Source: Pelotomaculum propionicicum (lineage in GTDB: Bacteria > Bacillota > Desulfotomaculia > Desulfotomaculales > Pelotomaculaceae). From it: a DNA stretch of 40,070 nucleotides. The notes beneath the pieces were generated by a model. The model was given only the letters and a program-made list of their open reading frames with translations, was not told the origin of the DNA and did not search any database. The first letter of the stretch is position 1. Each line of letters begins with the position of its first letter. The translations under genes were made by a program, and so were the position numbers. The DNA lies in assembly GCF_004369225.1 (NCBI RefSeq), contig NZ_QFFZ01000036.1:1-40070 (forward strand). The letters run 5' to 3'. Shown piece by piece: positions 7,959 through 17,032 of the stretch.

Positions 7959-8151
7959 GGGGCTTTTATGTCCCGAGCCGGTTTTAATTGCTAAAAGAGA
8001 AATAGAACAGCTGGGCCGGGGCGCCTTTCAGGTTATTGTTGATACGGTCGCTGCCAGAGATAATATAACCAGGCTGGCTAAAAGCAAAAAGTGGGAGATA
8101 ACAGTGGAGCCCAGCGGCGATGAGTTTTTATTAACCTTAAAGAAAGCATAG
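7939..8151 (+). CDS. TusA/SirA/YedF-family sulfur (selenium) carrier
   Basis: 70 residues with the hallmark DARGLLCPEPVLIAKREIE: the CPxP motif carries the Cys that bears persulfide or perselenide. The fold is the small two-layer TusA sandwich. The GTG start at 7939 lies inside the end of yedE, so the genes are translationally coupled. Longer YedF proteins have a second DsrE-like domain; this one has only the SirA-like domain. A role in passing on imported selenium or sulfur is inferred from the pair. Confidence 0.88.
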   Translation: MEVRDARGLLCPEPVLIAKREIEQLGRGAFQVIVDTVAARDNITRLAKSKKWEITVEPSGDEFLLTLKKA

Positions 8152-8201
8152 CTTCACATGAGGAGTGATTGCAACCTGGAAAATATATTCGAAGACTTGA
8201 G

Positions 8202-8226
8202 AGCTGGATTTTCCAGCTTATTTTTT
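8202..8226 (+). terminator. terminator after the yedE operon
   Basis: AGCTGGA, loop TTT, TCCAGCT, then TATTTTTT. It begins 50 bp beyond the stop of the carrier gene. Confidence 0.8.
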
Positions 8227-8257
8227 AACGGCAGTAAATAATCCTGGCTAAAACAAT

Positions 8258-8296
8258 AAAGGCAAGAACCTCACTGCCGGAAGCCTTGCCTTTTTT
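8258..8296. terminator. bidirectional hairpin between yedE operon and tRNA cluster
   Basis: AAAGGCAAG and CTTGCCTTT arms enclose an 18-nt loop. On the plus strand six T follow. On the minus strand, where it would end the tRNA transcript, the U-tract is weaker (TTTATTGTTTT). Confidence 0.7.
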
Positions 8297-8301
8297 AACT
8301 C

Positions 8302-8377
8302 TGGTGGGCCATCAGGGACTCGAACCCGGAACCTGACGATTAAGAGTCGCCTGCTCTACCAATTGAGCTAATGGCCC
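8302..8377 (-). tRNA. tRNA-Lys(CTT)
   Basis: Cloverleaf with acceptor GGGCCAT/ATGGCCC, D-arm TAGCTCAATTGGTAGAGCA, anticodon loop CTCTTAA (anticodon CTT), T-arm GGGTTCGAGTCCC and an encoded CCA. Last of three tRNA genes on the minus strand. Confidence 0.95.
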
Positions 8378-8379
8378 AA

Positions 8380-8455
8380 TGGTGACCCCACCGGGATTCG
8401 AACCCGGGTTACCGCCGTGAAAGGGCGGTGTCTTAGACCGCTTGACCATGGGGCC
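8380..8455 (-). tRNA. tRNA-Glu(TTC)
   Basis: Acceptor GGCCCCA/TGGGGTC with one G-U type pair, anticodon stem CCGCC/GGCGG around CTTTCAC (anticodon TTC), T-arm GGGTTCGAATCCC and encoded CCA. Two bases separate it from tRNA-Lys. Confidence 0.95.
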
Positions 8456-8533
8456 TGGTCGGGATGGAGGGATTTGAACCCCCGGCCTCTTGCTCCCAAG
8501 GCAAGCGCGCTAGCCAAACTGCGCTACATCCCG
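8456..8533 (-). tRNA. tRNA-Pro(TGG)
   Basis: Acceptor CGGGATG/CATCCCG with the proline-type C1, anticodon stem CTTGC/GCAAG around CTTGGGA (anticodon TGG), T-arm GGGTTCAAATCCC and encoded CCA. It directly abuts tRNA-Glu. Confidence 0.95.
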
Positions 8534-8607
8534 TAAATCATGCAGATAAAATTATAACTTAAGCTGGAAAGCCCGTCAAGATTAAATTTATGACTATTAA
8601 GAAAGCC

Positions 8608-8633
8608 AAAAAAAAGTCCAGCTTGCGCTGGAC
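8608..8633 (-). terminator. terminator after gapA
   Basis: On the minus strand GTCCAGC, loop GCAA, GCTGGAC is followed by eight T. It lies about 100 bp past the gapA stop; the stretch between holds nothing I recognise. Confidence 0.85.
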
Positions 8634-8731
8634 GGGGAGAGATAGAACTCACCAAAGCGGAGTATTCCTATTATGTGCAGGATGGAAAAATAGTATACTA
8701 AATATTTTTAATATTTTTTCGGACAGTAAGT

Positions 8732-9775
<1,044 letters not shown>

Positions 9776-9851
9776 CTAGAAAAGGTTTAATCATAGCCTG
9801 CCCACAGCAATTGGTATATACTCATTAAGATCATTGCCGGCCGGATTAATT

Positions 9852-9903
9852 TGGGGACATAGCTCGTCCTCAGAGACAGACTACAAATAGAGATGTGTCC
9901 CCA
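9852..9903. repeat. GGGGACA-type palindromic repeat, copy 1
   Basis: TGGGGACAT and ATGTGTCCCCA arms flank 33 bp. A diverged copy lies at 16744-16796, and a similar GGGGAC core is in the palindrome at 2532-2646. It sits between the divergent gapA and pckA genes. The rest of 9743-10185 holds a possible degraded reading frame (see findings) and the pckA promoter. Confidence 0.55.
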
Positions 9904-10111
9904 TTCCTTTGAGCGCATCAGAAATAATATAATGCATTGTATTACTTTGCTTTTCGGTTTTTCCCCAAAGTTACTGAACAGTATAGCTTATAAATGAAAA
10001 AAGATTTTTTAATTACTGCAAAAATCACCTTTTTGACATACTGTCTGGGCTTGGTCACCCGGAATGGGCAAAATTAGCTAGTGAAAAGATTATTTTGGAG
10101 GTTGAACGGTA

Positions 10112-10139
10112 TTGTAAATTATTAAATATGTTGTATACT
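10112..10139 (+). promoter_or_regulatory. pckA promoter candidate
   Basis: TTGTAA (10112-10117), 16-nt spacer, TATACT (10134-10139), giving a start about 40 bp before the pckA TTG codon. Confidence 0.5.
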
Positions 10140-10185
10140 GAATCCATAATGCTGAACATTTTATTATAGAGGGGGACAATTCAAA

Positions 10186-11712
10186 TTGCATCCGTTTATA
10201 CAACCAGTCCAAGCTGCAAGCTTGATGACTAACCCGTCAATACAACAGCTTAGGGAATGGGCCCGCCCTGAAGAAAAAACCACACAGTACGGCAGCGCCA
10301 GTTTTATTTCCAAGGTGAGAAACAGAAGCGCCAAGAACACCTTCATCCTGGCCGGGGATTATCTTGGCGTAGACCAAAACGGCATACCCCTTGCCAAGGA
10401 AAAGGAAGTTGCCGCAAAAGTACATGAATACTTAAAAAGTAAAGAAGTGATCAGCCTGGAACGACAGCTTGGCAATCACCCCAACTTCAGATATAACTGC
10501 AGATTGTACATAACCAAAGAATATGCCCGCATCCCCTTTATGTGGTACAATATGCTGTTTGATCCGGCAGAATATAAAGAAGAGCCTGATCTAACCAGCA
10601 TCTATGTTCCCGAATGGCCGGAGCGGCTTATTTTTGTCCACCCGGAAGCGGGCATTACCTATATACTCGGGACAGACTATTTCGGTGAGGTTAAAAAATC
10701 TTTCTTGAGAATGGCCCTCTATATGTGGAAAAAACGCTGCGGGATAGGTTTCCATGCCGGCAGCAAGGTTTTGCGGGTACGCACGGCGCAAGGCGAGCTT
10801 AAGGATGTAGGCTTTATCATGTTCGGCCTCAGCGGTACGGGCAAATCAACTCTAACCATTCACGACCACGGCCTGCAGGGTGAGGAAAAGGTTATCATCA
10901 GGCAGGATGACATGGTCATGATGGACAACAAAGGATACTGCTACGGTACTGAAAACGGTTTCTATATTAAAACCGAGGGACTGGACCAATCACAAAAAGT
11001 CCTTTATGATGCTGCCACTTCTCGTAACGCCATTCTTGAAAACGTTAAAGTAACTGATGACGGCACAGTGCTTTTTGATAATAATGAGCTCACTTCAAAC
11101 GGCAGGTGTGTAATCCTGCGCAGTGAAGTAGCAAAAACAGATGACAGGGTAGACCTGGATAAAGCCAACAGGATCATCTTTATTACCAGAAGGGACGATA
11201 TTATCCCGGCTGTGGCAAAATTAAGCGCCGAGCAGGCCGCCGCCTACTTTATGCTGGGTGAATCTATTGAGACATCAGCGGGAGACCCGACCCACGCCGG
11301 CGAGTCGAAGCGGGAGGTCGGCACCAATCCTTTTATTATAGGCAGAGAGTATTACGAAGGAAACAAACTGCTGGAAGTGCTGAGGGACAACCCGGATATG
11401 GAGTGCTACCTGTTAAACACCGGCAGTGTCGGCATTGAGGGGAATAAGCCGGGGAAAAAGATTTCCATAAAAATATCCACCACGATTATGAAACACCTGG
11501 CCAAGGGAACAATTAAATGGACCCGTGATCCGGACTGGGGCTACGAGGTGCCGGTAGAAGTGCCTGAAATTGATATTTCCGAATATAATCCAGTTAGCTA
11601 TTTCAGCGCGGCAGATTACCAGGAACGTGTGGCTAAGCTGCGCCGGGAAAGGCTGCAATGGCTGGCTAAATACGAAGGCCTGAAAGAAGAGATTATCCAG
11701 GCTATCAAGTAG
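10186..11712 (+). CDS. pckA: phosphoenolpyruvate carboxykinase (ATP-type)
   Basis: 508 residues; ATP PEPCKs have about 520-540. It interconverts oxaloacetate plus ATP with phosphoenolpyruvate, CO2 and ADP. The kinase-1a P-loop GLSGTGKST is at 214-222, preceded by the FHAGSKVLRVRTAQG region. It is followed by the acidic metal-binding region IRQDDMVMMD near 248. The C-terminal half carries the adenine-binding region. The protein is diverged from the enterobacterial type (HDHGLQG in place of the usual DPNR region). The TTG start has GAGGGGGAC nine bases upstream. It has its own promoter and terminator. A gluconeogenic role fits an organism growing on organic acids; this is inference. Confidence 0.85.
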   Translation: MHPFIQPVQAASLMTNPSIQQLREWARPEEKTTQYGSASFISKVRNRSAKNTFILAGDYLGVDQNGIPLAKEKEVAAKVHEYLKSKEVISLERQLGNHPNFRYNCRLYITKEYARIPFMWYNMLFDPAEYKEEPDLTSIYVPEWPERLIFVHPEAGITYILGTDYFGEVKKSFLRMALYMWKKRCGIGFHAGSKVLRVRTAQGELKDVGFIMFGLSGTGKSTLTIHDHGLQGEEKVIIRQDDMVMMDNKGYCYGTENGFYIKTEGLDQSQKVLYDAATSRNAILENVKVTDDGTVLFDNNELTSNGRCVILRSEVAKTDDRVDLDKANRIIFITRRDDIIPAVAKLSAEQAAAYFMLGESIETSAGDPTHAGESKREVGTNPFIIGREYYEGNKLLEVLRDNPDMECYLLNTGSVGIEGNKPGKKISIKISTTIMKHLAKGTIKWTRDPDWGYEVPVEVPEIDISEYNPVSYFSAADYQERVAKLRRERLQWLAKYEGLKEEIIQAIK

Positions 11713-11725
11713 AGCATTTTACCAA

Positions 11726-11759
11726 AGCCCTGTTCTGGGTGAACAGGGCTGTTTTTTTT
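11726..11759 (+). terminator. terminator after pckA
   Basis: AGCCCTGTTC, loop TGGGT, GAACAGGGCT, then GTTTTTTTT. A textbook ten-base stem starting 13 bp past the stop. Confidence 0.92.
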
Positions 11760-11821
11760 GGACGCGGCAGGAACAGGAGCGTTGCAAGTTGAATTAATTT
11801 GTTGAAAAGGAGGGGATTTAA

Positions 11822-12769
11822 GTGGGAAACAAAAAATGTTTATTTTTTGTACTGGCTCTGATATTAATCCTTCTAACCGGCTGTAATGCTAAAAAAGAGG
11901 AAAAAATGAAAATAGGCCTGTTGCCCATATCTGATGCGCTGCCGTTCTATGTTGCGGCGGAGAAAGGATATTTTAAGGCTGAAGGCGTTAATGTCGAGCT
12001 GATCAGGTTTGAAAGCGCGGTTGAAAGGGACAGCGCTATAGGTGCAGGTGAAATTGACGGAGCCGTGGGTGATATTTTGGCGGTGGCCGCCCTTTACAAC
12101 AGCGGCGCCCCGGCCAAGATAGTATCAATAAGTCTTGGGGAAACCGGCAAGGAGGGCAGGTTCGCCATTTTGTCCTCGCCGGGCTCCGGCATTGCCAGGC
12201 CGGAGCAGTTGAAGAACGTGCCGGTGGCTATCTCAACCAACTCTATTATTGAATACATGACTGACAACCTGCTGCTGGGGCAAGGCCTGCAGCAGGGAGA
12301 AATTATAAAGGAAGCCATACCAAAAATTCCGGTGCGTTTCAATCTCCTGCTGGAAGACAAGATTAAAGCCGCCTGCCTGCCTGATCCCATGGCGGCTATG
12401 GCCGAAAGCAAAGGGGCCAGGCTGGTTATTGACGACACAGCAACAAACCTGTCCCAAACGGTAATATATTTCCGCACAGGGTATATCGACAGCAACAGCC
12501 AGTCCATTACCAAGTGCCTCAAAGCCTACGCCAGGGCCGCCAGGGAGATCAATGAAAACCCGTCGGCCTACGTTGACTTGCTGGTGGAAAAAGCCGGAGT
12601 ACCGAGGGAAGCGTTAACCGTATTCACAATGGATCATTACCCTGTACCTCAAATGCCTACCAAAGAACAGGTGGATAAAGTTGTGGAATGGATGTTTGAG
12701 AAGAATCTTATCAAGAAACAATTCAGCTATGGGGAGCTGACCAGGTCGGACCTTATACCTGCCAAATAA
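11822..12769 (+). CDS. ABC transporter substrate-binding lipoprotein, NitT/TauT (NMT1) type
   Basis: 315 residues. The signal peptide ends in the lipobox LLTGC (Cys21), so it is anchored on the outer face of the membrane. The mature part begins KIGLLPISDALPFYVAAEKG, then FKAEGVNVELIRF, the NMT1/THI5-like pattern, and the middle GEIDGAVGDILAV matches the ligand-cleft region. The GTG start has AAAAGGAGGGG upstream. It is first in a tight operon: the ATPase starts one base after its stop. Relatives bind nitrate, sulfonates, pyrimidine precursors or metal-organic compounds; nothing in the sequence fixes the ligand. Confidence 0.88.
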   Translation: MGNKKCLFFVLALILILLTGCNAKKEEKMKIGLLPISDALPFYVAAEKGYFKAEGVNVELIRFESAVERDSAIGAGEIDGAVGDILAVAALYNSGAPAKIVSISLGETGKEGRFAILSSPGSGIARPEQLKNVPVAISTNSIIEYMTDNLLLGQGLQQGEIIKEAIPKIPVRFNLLLEDKIKAACLPDPMAAMAESKGARLVIDDTATNLSQTVIYFRTGYIDSNSQSITKCLKAYARAAREINENPSAYVDLLVEKAGVPREALTVFTMDHYPVPQMPTKEQVDKVVEWMFEKNLIKKQFSYGELTRSDLIPAK

Positions 12770-12770
12770 A

Positions 12771-13514
12771 ATGTTAAAAATAGAGGATCTTGAAGTAACC
12801 TACAAAAACAAAATTTCCTTTCTGGCCCTGCAGGGAGTGAGTTTCACACTTGAAGAGGGACACACCTGCGCTATTATCGGGCCTTCCGGCTGCGGTAAAA
12901 GCACGCTTTTATACGTGCTCGCGGGATTATTGGAACACAGCGGCGGGCAGGTGCTGATTAACGGTGAAACGGTGCGCCCCAAAAGAAGAGAGACTGCCTT
13001 AATTCTTCAGGATTACGGCCTTTTGCCCTGGAAAACGGCGCAGGAGAATACTTCCCTGGGCCTGGAAATTAGGGGTGTTCCCAGTGAAGAAAAACGTGCC
13101 CTTGTGGAAGAGGCTATGCAGGAACTTGGTATCTGGGAGTTCAGGGATAACTACCCGGCGCAACTGAGCGGCGGGCAGCGCCAGCGGGTTGCTATTGCCC
13201 GCTCACTTACTTTAAAGCCGGACTTGTTTCTCATGGATGAACCATTCTCTTCTCTCGACGCGTTAACAAGGGAGGGTCTCCAGAACACTCTGCTTGAGTT
13301 CTGGCAGAAAAGGCGGGCGTCCATGGTGCTGGTAACCCATAATATTGAAGAGGCTGTATTTCTGGGGCAGAGGATATTGATCTTCTCCGGCAGCCCGGGC
13401 AGGATCCTGCACGTTATCGAGAATAAAGAGATGGGGGAACAAGGTTACCGCAATCAACAGCTATTCTACCAGCGTTGTTCCAGAGTGCGCGAGGTAATTG
13501 AGAAGGGAGTATAA
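12771..13514 (+). CDS. ABC transporter ATP-binding protein, NitT/TauT type
   Basis: 247 residues with all ABC motifs in order: Walker A GPSGCGKST near 38-46, Q-loop LQDYGLLPWK near 80, signature LSGGQRQRVAIARS near 127, Walker B LFLMDEPFSSLD near 152 and the switch His in VLVTHNIEEAV near 187. LPWKT after the Q-loop is typical of the SsuB/TauB/NrtD group. It starts one base after the binding-protein stop and ends three bases before the permease. Confidence 0.94.
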   Translation: MLKIEDLEVTYKNKISFLALQGVSFTLEEGHTCAIIGPSGCGKSTLLYVLAGLLEHSGGQVLINGETVRPKRRETALILQDYGLLPWKTAQENTSLGLEIRGVPSEEKRALVEEAMQELGIWEFRDNYPAQLSGGQRQRVAIARSLTLKPDLFLMDEPFSSLDALTREGLQNTLLEFWQKRRASMVLVTHNIEEAVFLGQRILIFSGSPGRILHVIENKEMGEQGYRNQQLFYQRCSRVREVIEKGV

Positions 13515-13517
13515 ATA

Positions 13518-14282
13518 ATGCCGCTGAGCAAGTTTAAAAAAACATTATCAGATTACTCTATTGCGGTGTTGATTCTCCTGGTGCTCTGGGAAGCAGCATC
13601 CATGTGGCTGAATAAGTCTTATCTTCCCGGCCCTTATCTTTCCTTCCTGACCTTCGGGCAAGAACTTGGCAGAAAACTTGGTCCTCATCTCCTGGTCAGC
13701 ACCGGCAGGGTTGTAATCAGCCTGGTTACTGCCCTGATACCGGCGGTACTACTGGGGATGGTCCTGGGAAGGGTTGAGAAATACGACCGCATAGCCGCGC
13801 CGCTCATATATTTAACCTACCCTGTGCCAAAAATTATTTTTCTGCCCCTGGTGGTTACATTAATGGGTTTGGGCAACCTCTCCAAAATATTTTTAATCTG
13901 GATCATAGTATTCTTTCAGATTCTTGTTACAGCCAGGGATGCGGCACGCCAGGTCAACAAAAGCATGGTCGACTCGGTTCTTTCACTGGGAGCCGGTGAA
14001 ATGCAAATATACAGGCATGTGATCTTTCCTTCCTGTCTGCCTAAAATACTTACCGCGCTGCGCATCAGCCTGGGCACAGCTATTGCTGTACTGTTTTTCT
14101 CTGAGACAGTCGCCAACCTGGGCGGATACGGGGGTATAGGCTACTATGTAATGGAAGCCTGGGCCAGGCTGGAATGGAACGTAATGTTCGCAGGAATTAT
14201 TGCGATGGGTATTATGGGCTTCGTGCTGTACCTGTTTTTAGACTGGCTGGAGAAAAAAATCTGCCCGTGGGAATTCCTGTGA
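13518..14282 (+). CDS. ABC transporter permease, NitT/TauT type
   Basis: 254 residues with about six hydrophobic segments and the cytoplasmic EAA-like loop VDSVLSLGAGEMQIYRHVIF (about residues 153-172) that docks on the ATPase. Its early YLPGPYLSFLTFGQEL resembles the LPSP motif of TauC/SsuC-type permeases. It completes a one-binding-protein, one-ATPase, one-permease importer (permease probably dimeric). Confidence 0.92.
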   Translation: MPLSKFKKTLSDYSIAVLILLVLWEAASMWLNKSYLPGPYLSFLTFGQELGRKLGPHLLVSTGRVVISLVTALIPAVLLGMVLGRVEKYDRIAAPLIYLTYPVPKIIFLPLVVTLMGLGNLSKIFLIWIIVFFQILVTARDAARQVNKSMVDSVLSLGAGEMQIYRHVIFPSCLPKILTALRISLGTAIAVLFFSETVANLGGYGGIGYYVMEAWARLEWNVMFAGIIAMGIMGFVLYLFLDWLEKKICPWEFL

Positions 14283-14301
14283 GAGAAGGGAGGACGGTCC
14301 T

Positions 14302-15030
14302 TTGCGCTGTGGTTTGCTGTTTGATTTTGACGATACCCTGGTGGAAACAACAGTATATTTCAACCAGGCCAAACAACGTTTTGCGCAGATCATGTCTTCT
14401 CTGGGCTTTCCGGCCGCGGAAGCCCTGGCCACACTCAACAGTTTTGATATCAGGAATGTAAAGCAGGCGGGAGGCTTTTTAAAAGAATGCTTTCCGCGCG
14501 CACTGGGAGAAACATACGAATACTACTGCCAGGCGCACGGAAAAAAAATCAGCCTGACTCTCAAAAAAGAGATTGAAGAACTTGGCTGGCAGGTTTTCAG
14601 CCAGCCGGTTGAGCCGGTTGAAAACGCGGCAGATGTACTGGAAAAACTCTCCGGCAGGTTCCCGCTCTATCTTACCACCAGGGGAGATCCGGAACTGCAG
14701 ATGGACCGTATCAAGCAAAGCGGGCTGTCGTGCTGGTTCAGCAAAATATATGTCCTGGCCGAAAAGAATGAAAATGCCTATCGCAGGATTGCTTTTGAAC
14801 AAAAAATTTCACCACCCGTTTCCTGGGTGGTTGGCAACAGCATGAAATCAGATATAAATCCAGCCCTCAGGGCTGGCTTCAAAAGTATTTATATCCATCA
14901 TCCACATACCTGGGACTACGAGGATGAAGCGCCGCTTGGCGGGCACGTCAGCGTTGAGAGCGTCAAGGACATTTTGGGTGTGTTGGAGCAGGGTGATCAA
15001 CTAGTGGACAAACTTCCTGCTCTGCCATAA
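14302..15030 (+). CDS. HAD-superfamily hydrolase
   Basis: 242 residues. Motif I LLFDFDDTLVET carries the nucleophile Asp at residue 8 of the TTG-started frame. Motif II is LTTRGD near 122, a conserved Lys follows, and motif IV is GNSMKSDINPALRAG near 179-193. An alpha-helical cap lies between motif I and II, typical of phosphoglycolate phosphatase/haloacid dehalogenase-like subclass I. It starts 19 bp after the permease stop, so it is probably co-transcribed. A phosphatase acting on the transported compound is possible but not shown. Confidence 0.85.
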   Translation: MRCGLLFDFDDTLVETTVYFNQAKQRFAQIMSSLGFPAAEALATLNSFDIRNVKQAGGFLKECFPRALGETYEYYCQAHGKKISLTLKKEIEELGWQVFSQPVEPVENAADVLEKLSGRFPLYLTTRGDPELQMDRIKQSGLSCWFSKIYVLAEKNENAYRRIAFEQKISPPVSWVVGNSMKSDINPALRAGFKSIYIHHPHTWDYEDEAPLGGHVSVESVKDILGVLEQGDQLVDKLPALP

Positions 15031-15064
15031 AATAATAGTAAGCCGCACAGGGGAGTTTTATTAA

Positions 15065-15904
15065 GTGACAACGTTCAGGAACGGCAAGATTGTGAAATGC
15101 GACCAAAAAGTTAATATTACAGCCACCTTCGGGTCAGATTTGGTGCTCGAAGGTTTTACTTCTGTCCCGAACATTTTGCTGAAAGTATACAGGCGGATAG
15201 GTATTTCTGATTTTCAGGCAATGGTTTTAATCCATTTGATCAGGCTCAGAGTAGAAGAAAGGAATTATTACCCGGCGCCGGAAATAATTGCGCAGTACAT
15301 GGACGCCGAAGCGGCTCTTGTGCAGAATACACTTGAAGAACTGCAGGGAAAAGAAATAATTGCTGTCAGCGAGTATTACGACAATGAAAACAATGTGGTT
15401 TTTGACGGCTATGACTTTGAGCCGCTGTTTTTAAAAGTCTCAGATGTCTGGGCCGCTATCCGGGCCAAAGAGATTGAAGACTCCGAGAAGAATATCAAGG
15501 CTGCCGGTTTAGCTGACGGAATCAAAAGTTTTAAATACAGTGACAGCATATCTGAGCTAATCATAACTTTTGAAAAAGAGTTCGGCAGGCCGCTGTCTCC
15601 CATCGAAGTTGAACAGATTGAAAAGTGGGCCGGCGAATCCAGTGCTGCGCTTGTGGTGGAAGCCCTGAGGAGGGCGGTTTTGGGCGGTAAGCACAACTTC
15701 AAGTATATCAACAGTATCCTGCTTGAATGGAAGAAGAATAACCTGAAAACTCTGGAGGAAGTCTCGGAATATGATCAGGACTTCCAGAAACGGCGCGCGC
15801 GCAGCCTTCGTAAAGTCAACGAAACTGCAAACGCCGGCACAAAGGCAAATAAAAATGACTCCAAAGAAAAAGCGTTTATCAGGTCACTGTACATAAAGGG
15901 TTAA
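15065..15904 (+). CDS. DnaD-domain replication/primosome protein
   Basis: 279 residues. The N-terminal 110 residues form a winged-helix-like part (YYPAPEIIAQYMDAEAALVQ, then LEELQGKEIIAV). Residues about 158-235 are the DnaD/DnaB C-terminal domain: ITFEKEFGRPLSPIEVEQIEKW, then ALRRAVLGGKHNFKYINSIL with the conserved YINSILLEW-type helix. The tail is Lys-rich and presumably disordered. DnaD proteins help remodel origin DNA and recruit the loader. It is followed 26 bp later by a DnaC-like ATPase, the usual pairing in this group. Confidence 0.88.
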   Translation: MTTFRNGKIVKCDQKVNITATFGSDLVLEGFTSVPNILLKVYRRIGISDFQAMVLIHLIRLRVEERNYYPAPEIIAQYMDAEAALVQNTLEELQGKEIIAVSEYYDNENNVVFDGYDFEPLFLKVSDVWAAIRAKEIEDSEKNIKAAGLADGIKSFKYSDSISELIITFEKEFGRPLSPIEVEQIEKWAGESSAALVVEALRRAVLGGKHNFKYINSILLEWKKNNLKTLEEVSEYDQDFQKRRARSLRKVNETANAGTKANKNDSKEKAFIRSLYIKG

Positions 15905-15930
15905 AATCAGCTGAAAGGCAGGTAGTTGTT

Positions 15931-16665
15931 TTGACCTGCAGTATTTGCGGGGATCGCGGCATTGTGGTAAAAGATGACGTGGCCTATCCCTGCGGGTGTG
16001 TGAAACAGAATTTTATTAACAACCTGCTTAAGGTATCGTGTATTCCCCGAAATTTTTCCAACTGCACCCTGGATAACTTTGTTTTCAAGTATTATGCCAG
16101 GGATTTTTTTGATCCTGAAACGGGGCTGTCCTGCTTTGAGCTGGCCAAACACGCCCATAAGGCGGCCAGGGATTTTATAGACAGATTTTTGCAGGACGAC
16201 AGGACAGACGGGCTGTTGTTTTCAGGCAAAGTAGGCAGCGGCAAAACTTTTCTGGCCTGCTGTATCGCCAATGCCTTGCTGAAAAAGGAAAAAACACTGT
16301 TATTTACAGTGGTGCCGGACCTGCTTGACCAGCTAAAAGCCACTTACGATTACGGCAGGGGAGCCGGAGAGATTACCGAGTCGGACCTGCTGGAGCGGGC
16401 CAGGCAGGTTCCCCTGCTCATCCTTGACGATTTGGGCGCCCACAATTATACCGAGTGGACAAGGAACAAAATCTACTCGATTATCAACTATAGGTTGAAT
16501 CAGCGCCTGCCTGTTATTGTTACAACCAATATAAAGCTGGATGATATTAAAGAATACCTGGGAGAAAGGACAACATCCCGCCTGCTCGAGATGTGCAGCC
16601 CATACAGGCTCATGGTCGATATCGATATCAGGGCGGTCCGCAGGAAAGAAAAGGACTCCCGCTGA
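15931..16665 (+). CDS. DnaC/DnaI-like helicase-loader ATPase
   Basis: 244 residues of the AAA+ IstB/DnaC type. The N-terminus has a zinc-binding pattern, CSICGDRG plus CGCVKQ, as in DnaC/DnaI-like loaders. Walker A is GKVGSGKTFLA near 90-100, Walker B LLILDDLGAHN near 167, sensor 1 IVTTNIKLDDI near 193 and an arginine-finger region GERTTSRLLEM near 212. The TTG start is preceded by GAAAGGCAGG. Pairing with the DnaD gene upstream argues for a chromosomal loader rather than a transposon IstB. Confidence 0.88.
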   Translation: MTCSICGDRGIVVKDDVAYPCGCVKQNFINNLLKVSCIPRNFSNCTLDNFVFKYYARDFFDPETGLSCFELAKHAHKAARDFIDRFLQDDRTDGLLFSGKVGSGKTFLACCIANALLKKEKTLLFTVVPDLLDQLKATYDYGRGAGEITESDLLERARQVPLLILDDLGAHNYTEWTRNKIYSIINYRLNQRLPVIVTTNIKLDDIKEYLGERTTSRLLEMCSPYRLMVDIDIRAVRRKEKDSR

Positions 16666-16743
16666 GCGGCAATAAAAATTAATTAAATGTAGGTTCGATT
16701 TCAATCGAACAAGACGCATTAGTGCCTAACTAGCTTGAGACCC

Positions 16744-16796
16744 TGGGGACATACCTCATCAACTAAGGAATACCTGAAACAGAATGTGTCCGCTCA
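16744..16796. repeat. GGGGACA-type palindromic repeat, copy 2 (diverged)
   Basis: TGGGGACAT ... ATGTGTCCGCTCA, similar in layout and inner sequence to the copy at 9852. The right arm has diverged. The stretch 16666-17032 also contains a small GTTCGATT/AATCGAAC hairpin at 16692 and a terminator; I see no gene there. Confidence 0.5.
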
Positions 16797-16905
16797 TCCA
16801 ATTTCGCAACCTCAGCTATGCTAAGTTTACTGACGACGCTCCGCAATGGAGCAGCTTGTTTTAATACCACGGACTTAGTGTTATCTATATTTATCGACAG
16901 TCTGG

Positions 16906-16933
16906 CCACTTTAACTAAAGTGGTATTTTTTTT
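16906..16933 (+). terminator. terminator upstream of the LysM hydrolase
   Basis: CCACTTT, short AACT loop, AAAGTGG, then TATTTTTTTT. It may end the dnaD/dnaC transcript. Confidence 0.75.
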
Positions 16934-17032
16934 CTTAAAATGAGAATAATTATATGCGATGGTTATAAATGTATGCATACTAAACGTTTTAGCTGTACAA
17001 AATACCATCTTGAATCGGGAAAGGAGGATAAA

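Noticed and set aside
15931-16665. IstB transposition helper of an IS21-type element
   Set aside because: No IstA is adjacent, the N-terminal zinc-type cysteines are of loader type, and the gene follows a DnaD-domain gene.
16763-17008. 81-codon minus-strand frame upstream of the LysM hydrolase
   Set aside because: It crosses the GGGGACA repeat and a plus-strand terminator, and no family is recognisable.
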